Assembly: GCF_000332315.1 (NCBI RefSeq)
Contig: NZ_KB235941.1
Coordinates: forward strand, 88,654-147,574
Length of the DNA: 58,921 nt
Source: Prochlorothrix hollandica PCC 9006 = CALU 1027
GTDB taxonomy: Bacteria > Cyanobacteriota > Cyanobacteriia > Prochlorotrichales > Prochlorotrichaceae
Direction of reading: 5' to 3'
The notes under the pieces were generated by a model. The model was given only the letters and a program-made list of their open reading frames with translations, ran no database searches and was not told the DNA's origin. Made by a program: the position numbers and the translations under genes. The number at the start of each line of letters is the position of its first letter. Position 1 is the first letter of the stretch. Of the stretch, positions 56,686 through 58,921 are shown one piece after another.

Positions 56686-56997
56686 TTAGGCCACGATCGC
56701 CAAAATATCTTTCTCAGTCAGCAACACATACTCGTCGCTACCCAGTTTGATGTCGGTGCCGGCGTACTTGGAGTACAGCACTTTGTCGCCAACTTTGACT
56801 TCGATGGGGCTGTGGGAGCCGTCATCGTTGCGCTTGCCGGGACCCACTTGCACCACTTCGCCCACTTGGGGCTTTTCTTTGGCGGTGTCGGGTAACAAAA
56901 TGCCACCAGCAGTCTGCTGCTCAGATTCAGATACTTTTACAAAAACGCGATCGCCCAGGGGCTTCACGGTCGAAACACTTAGCGTGACGGCTGCCAT
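56686..56997 (-). CDS. groES: Co-chaperonin GroES (10 kDa subunit)
   Basis: 103 residues: [20 protein letters not shown], the mobile loop [30 protein letters not shown] and [20 protein letters not shown], ending [11 protein letters not shown]. It caps the GroEL ring as a heptamer. First gene of groES-groEL, with a CIRCE operator and promoter about 150 bp upstream. Confidence 0.99.
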   Translation of the reverse strand: MAAVTLSVSTVKPLGDRVFVKVSESEQQTAGGILLPDTAKEKPQVGEVVQVGPGKRNDDGSHSPIEVKVGDKVLYSKYAGTDIKLGSDEYVLLTEKDILAIVA

Positions 56998-57143
56998 AGT
57001 TTATCCTCCAGACATTAGATAAGGTAGGATCACGGTCTTGGGGCAAAACGGGAGTCAGGCTGTATCTACGGGTTGTATCTACAGGGGGCTGCTCCAGTCT
57101 CCTGAGGCCGGATCGGTGGGGTGAGGGGAACCAAAATCTTGGT

Positions 57144-57170
57144 TTAGCACTCTCACCCCCTGAGTGCTAA
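57144..57170. promoter_or_regulatory. CIRCE operator (HrcA site)
   Basis: A perfect inverted repeat TTAGCACTC - 9 bp - GAGTGCTAA, upstream of groES. CIRCE is bound by the heat-shock repressor HrcA. It overlaps the start-proximal end of the promoter, which fits repression by occlusion. Confidence 0.98.
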
Positions 57171-57198
57171 TTTACCGAAGGGCGATCGCTTCTATCAA
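57169..57198 (-). promoter_or_regulatory. Candidate sigma-70-type promoter of groES-groEL
   Basis: On the minus strand TTGATA and TAAATT are separated by 18 bp, with the CIRCE repeat overlapping the -10 box. The spacer contains a HIP1 octamer. The boxes are plausible but were not compared with mapped starts. Confidence 0.6.
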
Positions 57199-57583
57199 CT
57201 TGCAAAGCTGTACGGGTTACCGAATAGAATCAGGAGGGTAAGGGGCTTAAGGCTTGTACCACAAGGGTTCTGGCCTCCGGTAAGGTCAGCCCCTTCGGCC
57301 TGTTGCTACCTCAGCGCTGCTGGTTTACCCGATCCTAGGGATCATCTGCGTCGATAACCCGATCGATCACGGGGTCTGTCACGGGGTCTGTACTGGACCC
57401 AGGGCACCCAAGCAAAATCCCTCCCCCAGGATGGGAAAGGGATTCAGAGGACAGGCCCATATTTCCGTAGGTTGGGTTTCGTTCCTCTACCCAACCAGGG
57501 ATCTATAAAAGTGATCCGCAAAGTGATCCGTCGGGTAGCGTCAGGTTACAGTTATCAAGTTTTTTGACCTGACGGACTATAGA
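57199..57583. other. Intergenic region between groES promoter and the tnpB element
   Basis: No gene is seen. It contains short direct repeats (GATCACGGGGTCTGTCACGG, AAAGTGATCCG twice), a minimal family C copy at 57467-57496 (GTAGGTTGGG to CCCAACC), and an inverted repeat GTCAGGT ... ACCTGAC at 57540-57573. Confidence 0.55.
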
Positions 57584-57632
57584 GGGTACCTCGAAAAATC
57601 CAAATTCTCGCCCCTGGGCCAACGCAAGAATA
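57584..57632. repeat. MITE-like element, family B, half copy interrupted by the tnpB element
   Basis: It matches the right half of family B in inverse orientation (GGTACCTCGAAAAATCC to CCAACGCAAGAATA), and identity with other copies ends abruptly at 57632. The other half would be beyond the far end of the tnpB element, outside the window. Confidence 0.8.
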
Positions 57633-57672
57633 TTGACATGCTCCCCGACCTAAAGGTGCGGGGATTCTCCGG
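57633..57672 (-). ncRNA. Right end of IS605/IS1341-type element: hairpin and 3' part of the tnpB guide RNA (reRNA)
   Basis: Directly after the tnpB stop, the minus strand has a hairpin (TCCCCGCACCTTTAGGTCGGGGA) followed by GCATGTCAA, the form of an IS200/IS605 right end ending in TCAA. In TnpB systems the guide RNA overlaps the 3' end of the gene and this end, and the following chromosomal bases form the guide. Here the guide would start TATTCTTGCGTTGGCCCAGG. Placement of the exact end is inferred. Confidence 0.6.
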
Positions 57673-58893
57673 CTAGGCGAATAGTCCAAGCTGTTCGCTG
57701 TACGGCTGGCTAGACAAAGCAGTCGGATTGCCAGACATCCTGGTCTTACGCCCGTTCTTTGTCCATTTAGAGTCTTGGGTTAGCCCCAACCCAGACTTTT
57801 CGATATTTTTGGCGGCATTACCATCTCTATCATGTTCGGTTCCGCAACTCACACAGAGGATGGAACGAACCGATAGAGCAACCTTGCCCCACCGAAAGCC
57901 ACAATCAGAACAGATCTGACTGGTTGGCTCCCACCGACTGATGATCCTGACCTCTCGATCATTAACCCTGTTGGCCTTGGCCTCGCACAAGGTTCGTGCG
58001 GTGCCCCAACCCTGCTGACTGATGGCCCGTGCCAACTTCCGATTACCAAGCATATTCTTCACCGCCAGATCCTCCAACACCACCACTTGATTTTCGTGGA
58101 TGAGCTGGGTCGTGGTCTTGTGCAGAAAGTCTTTTCGGATATTGGCCGTTTTTAGCTTCAGCTTTGCAAGGCGCAGCCTAGTCTTTTCGCGACGCTTAGA
58201 CCCTTTAACTTGGCGGGCCAGCTTACGCTGAAACCGTCGCGTCTTGCGGTCTAACCGATGATATCCAGGGGATTCTACCCGATCACCTGTGCTGAGAAAA
58301 GCAAAGTTTTTGATGCCTAAATCCACCCCAATCGAGGGCCGTAGTGGCTCAATGTTGATGGGTCCAATCTCCACTACAAAGCTGGCATGGTATTGCCCAG
58401 CCGTGTTGCGGATAATGGTCACAGAGCTAGGTTCAGAGGGCAGTGGCCTTGACCACTTCACTTTGAAGCGGCCTAATTTGGCTAGTTCAAGCTTATTGCC
58501 CTTGAGGGAAAATCCCGTCCGAACAAACCGTGCCGACTGTTGGTTCAGCTTCTTTTTGAACCGAGGGAAGCCCACCTTTGACCCTTTTCGTTTGCCGCTA
58601 CGGCTCTCAAAAAAGTTCTTGAAGGCAGCACCTAAATCCTGAACCGACTGCTGCAAGGGCACGGCTGACACATCGGCCAACCATTTCCGTTCAGCCGTCT
58701 TTTTGGCCTGAGTGATCACCAGCTTTTGCAGTTCAGCATTGCTAGGCCATTTCGCGCCCTGCGGCACTGACCGCACAATCGCCAGGGCATCGTTGTACAC
58801 AACTCGGCAACACCCAAAAAGCTGATTCAGCCCTTTGACCTGTTGCGGTGTCGGATAAATTCGATACTGGTATCGTACTTTCATGCTAACCAT
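57673..58893 (-). CDS. tnpB: RNA-guided endonuclease TnpB (IS1341-type transposase-associated)
   Basis: 406 residues. The N-terminal YQYRIYPTPQQVKGLNQLFG is typical. RuvC-like catalytic residues are in place: Asp in GVDLGIKNFAFLSTG, Glu in QVVVLEDLAVKNMLG and Asp in HDRDGNAAKNIEKSG. A zinc finger separates the last two, with paired cysteines CSDCGF and CVSCGT. TnpB is the Cas12-ancestor nuclease guided by the element's right-end RNA. No tnpA is found in the window, so it may rely on a transposase elsewhere. The frame is intact from ATG 58893; the ATG at 58884 (MKVRYQYRIYP) is an equally good start. The left end of the element is outside the window. Confidence 0.96.
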   Translation of the reverse strand: MVSMKVRYQYRIYPTPQQVKGLNQLFGCCRVVYNDALAIVRSVPQGAKWPSNAELQKLVITQAKKTAERKWLADVSAVPLQQSVQDLGAAFKNFFESRSGKRKGSKVGFPRFKKKLNQQSARFVRTGFSLKGNKLELAKLGRFKVKWSRPLPSEPSSVTIIRNTAGQYHASFVVEIGPINIEPLRPSIGVDLGIKNFAFLSTGDRVESPGYHRLDRKTRRFQRKLARQVKGSKRREKTRLRLAKLKLKTANIRKDFLHKTTTQLIHENQVVVLEDLAVKNMLGNRKLARAISQQGWGTARTLCEAKANRVNDREVRIISRWEPTSQICSDCGFRWGKVALSVRSILCVSCGTEHDRDGNAAKNIEKSGLGLTQDSKWTKNGRKTRMSGNPTALSSQPYSEQLGLFA

Positions 58894-58921
58894 GATAGCA
58901 TAGATGGATAGACGATGGGTA

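Overview
The window comes from a cyanobacterial chromosome, judged from several signs. The octamer GCGATCGC (HIP1) recurs throughout. HisZ, a DUF3593-like protein, a type IV pilin-like G/H protein, Uma2-family nucleases and a CIRCE-controlled groES-groEL pair are all typical of the phylum. I cannot name the genus. Base composition is GC-rich and even, except for two AT-rich islands: 21.4-23.9 kb (restriction-modification genes) and roughly 49.5-54.7 kb (pilin-like, GYF, ATPase and toxin-antitoxin genes). No rRNA or tRNA gene and no true CRISPR array was seen.

The central feature is 4.9-15.6 kb, all on the minus strand. A diversity-generating retroelement (DGR: Avd, reverse transcriptase and a 119-bp template repeat at 12939-13057) feeds three variable repeats. 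Each variable repeat forms the C-terminus of an FGE-sulfatase/C-type-lectin-like domain. Two targets are short, nearly stand-alone domains (11947-12813 and 14729-15574). The third is the C-terminus of a 922-residue vWA protein (4898-7666). That vWA protein closes an operon of Trypco2, trypsin-like protease, VMAP and MoxR AAA+ ATPase genes. These are the parts of a MoxR-vWA-VMAP conflict system with a proteolytic arm. My reading is that the retroelement diversifies the sensor or effector tip of an NTPase/protease-controlled defence or programmed-death system. Hand alignment gives adenine-only changes in two variable repeats. The vWA-linked repeat also carries three non-adenine changes, all at third codon positions.

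The rest is housekeeping mixed with accessory DNA. At 0-3.2 kb lie three tandem, nearly identical Rpn-type nuclease genes and a membrane-anchored methyltransferase, followed at 3.6 kb by a nucleoside hydrolase. At 15.7-20.6 kb are ligA, fabG, a DUF3593-like gene and a substrate-binding lipoprotein. At 20.9-24.1 kb a two-gene BcgI-like nuclease-methylase plus specificity module has split a Uma2 gene into two recognisable halves. At 24.7-31 kb are gmd, a GDSL hydrolase, an intact Uma2 gene, an SDR gene truncated by a repeat, a Rho_N protein and hisZ. At 31-43 kb are a J-domain/TPR protein, pgi, a YihY/BrkB membrane protein, glmM, a bacterial PH protein and a hybrid histidine kinase. At 44-49 kb are two SulP transporters, one carrying a cNMP domain. 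At 49.5-54.7 kb are pilin-like and GYF proteins, an OLD/PARIS-like ATPase-TOPRIM protein and a BrnT-type toxin-antitoxin pair. At 54.9-57.2 kb is groES-groEL, and at the right edge an intact tnpB.

Intergenic DNA is dominated by small repeats. They include a 103-bp MITE-like element with TACAGCA ends (six full copies), a 99-bp element (three full copies plus one cut by the tnpB element), other short inverted-repeat elements, two copies of a leader followed by double-hairpin tandem arrays, a 17-bp tandem array, and one candidate orphan omega-RNA-like structure near 36.2 kb.
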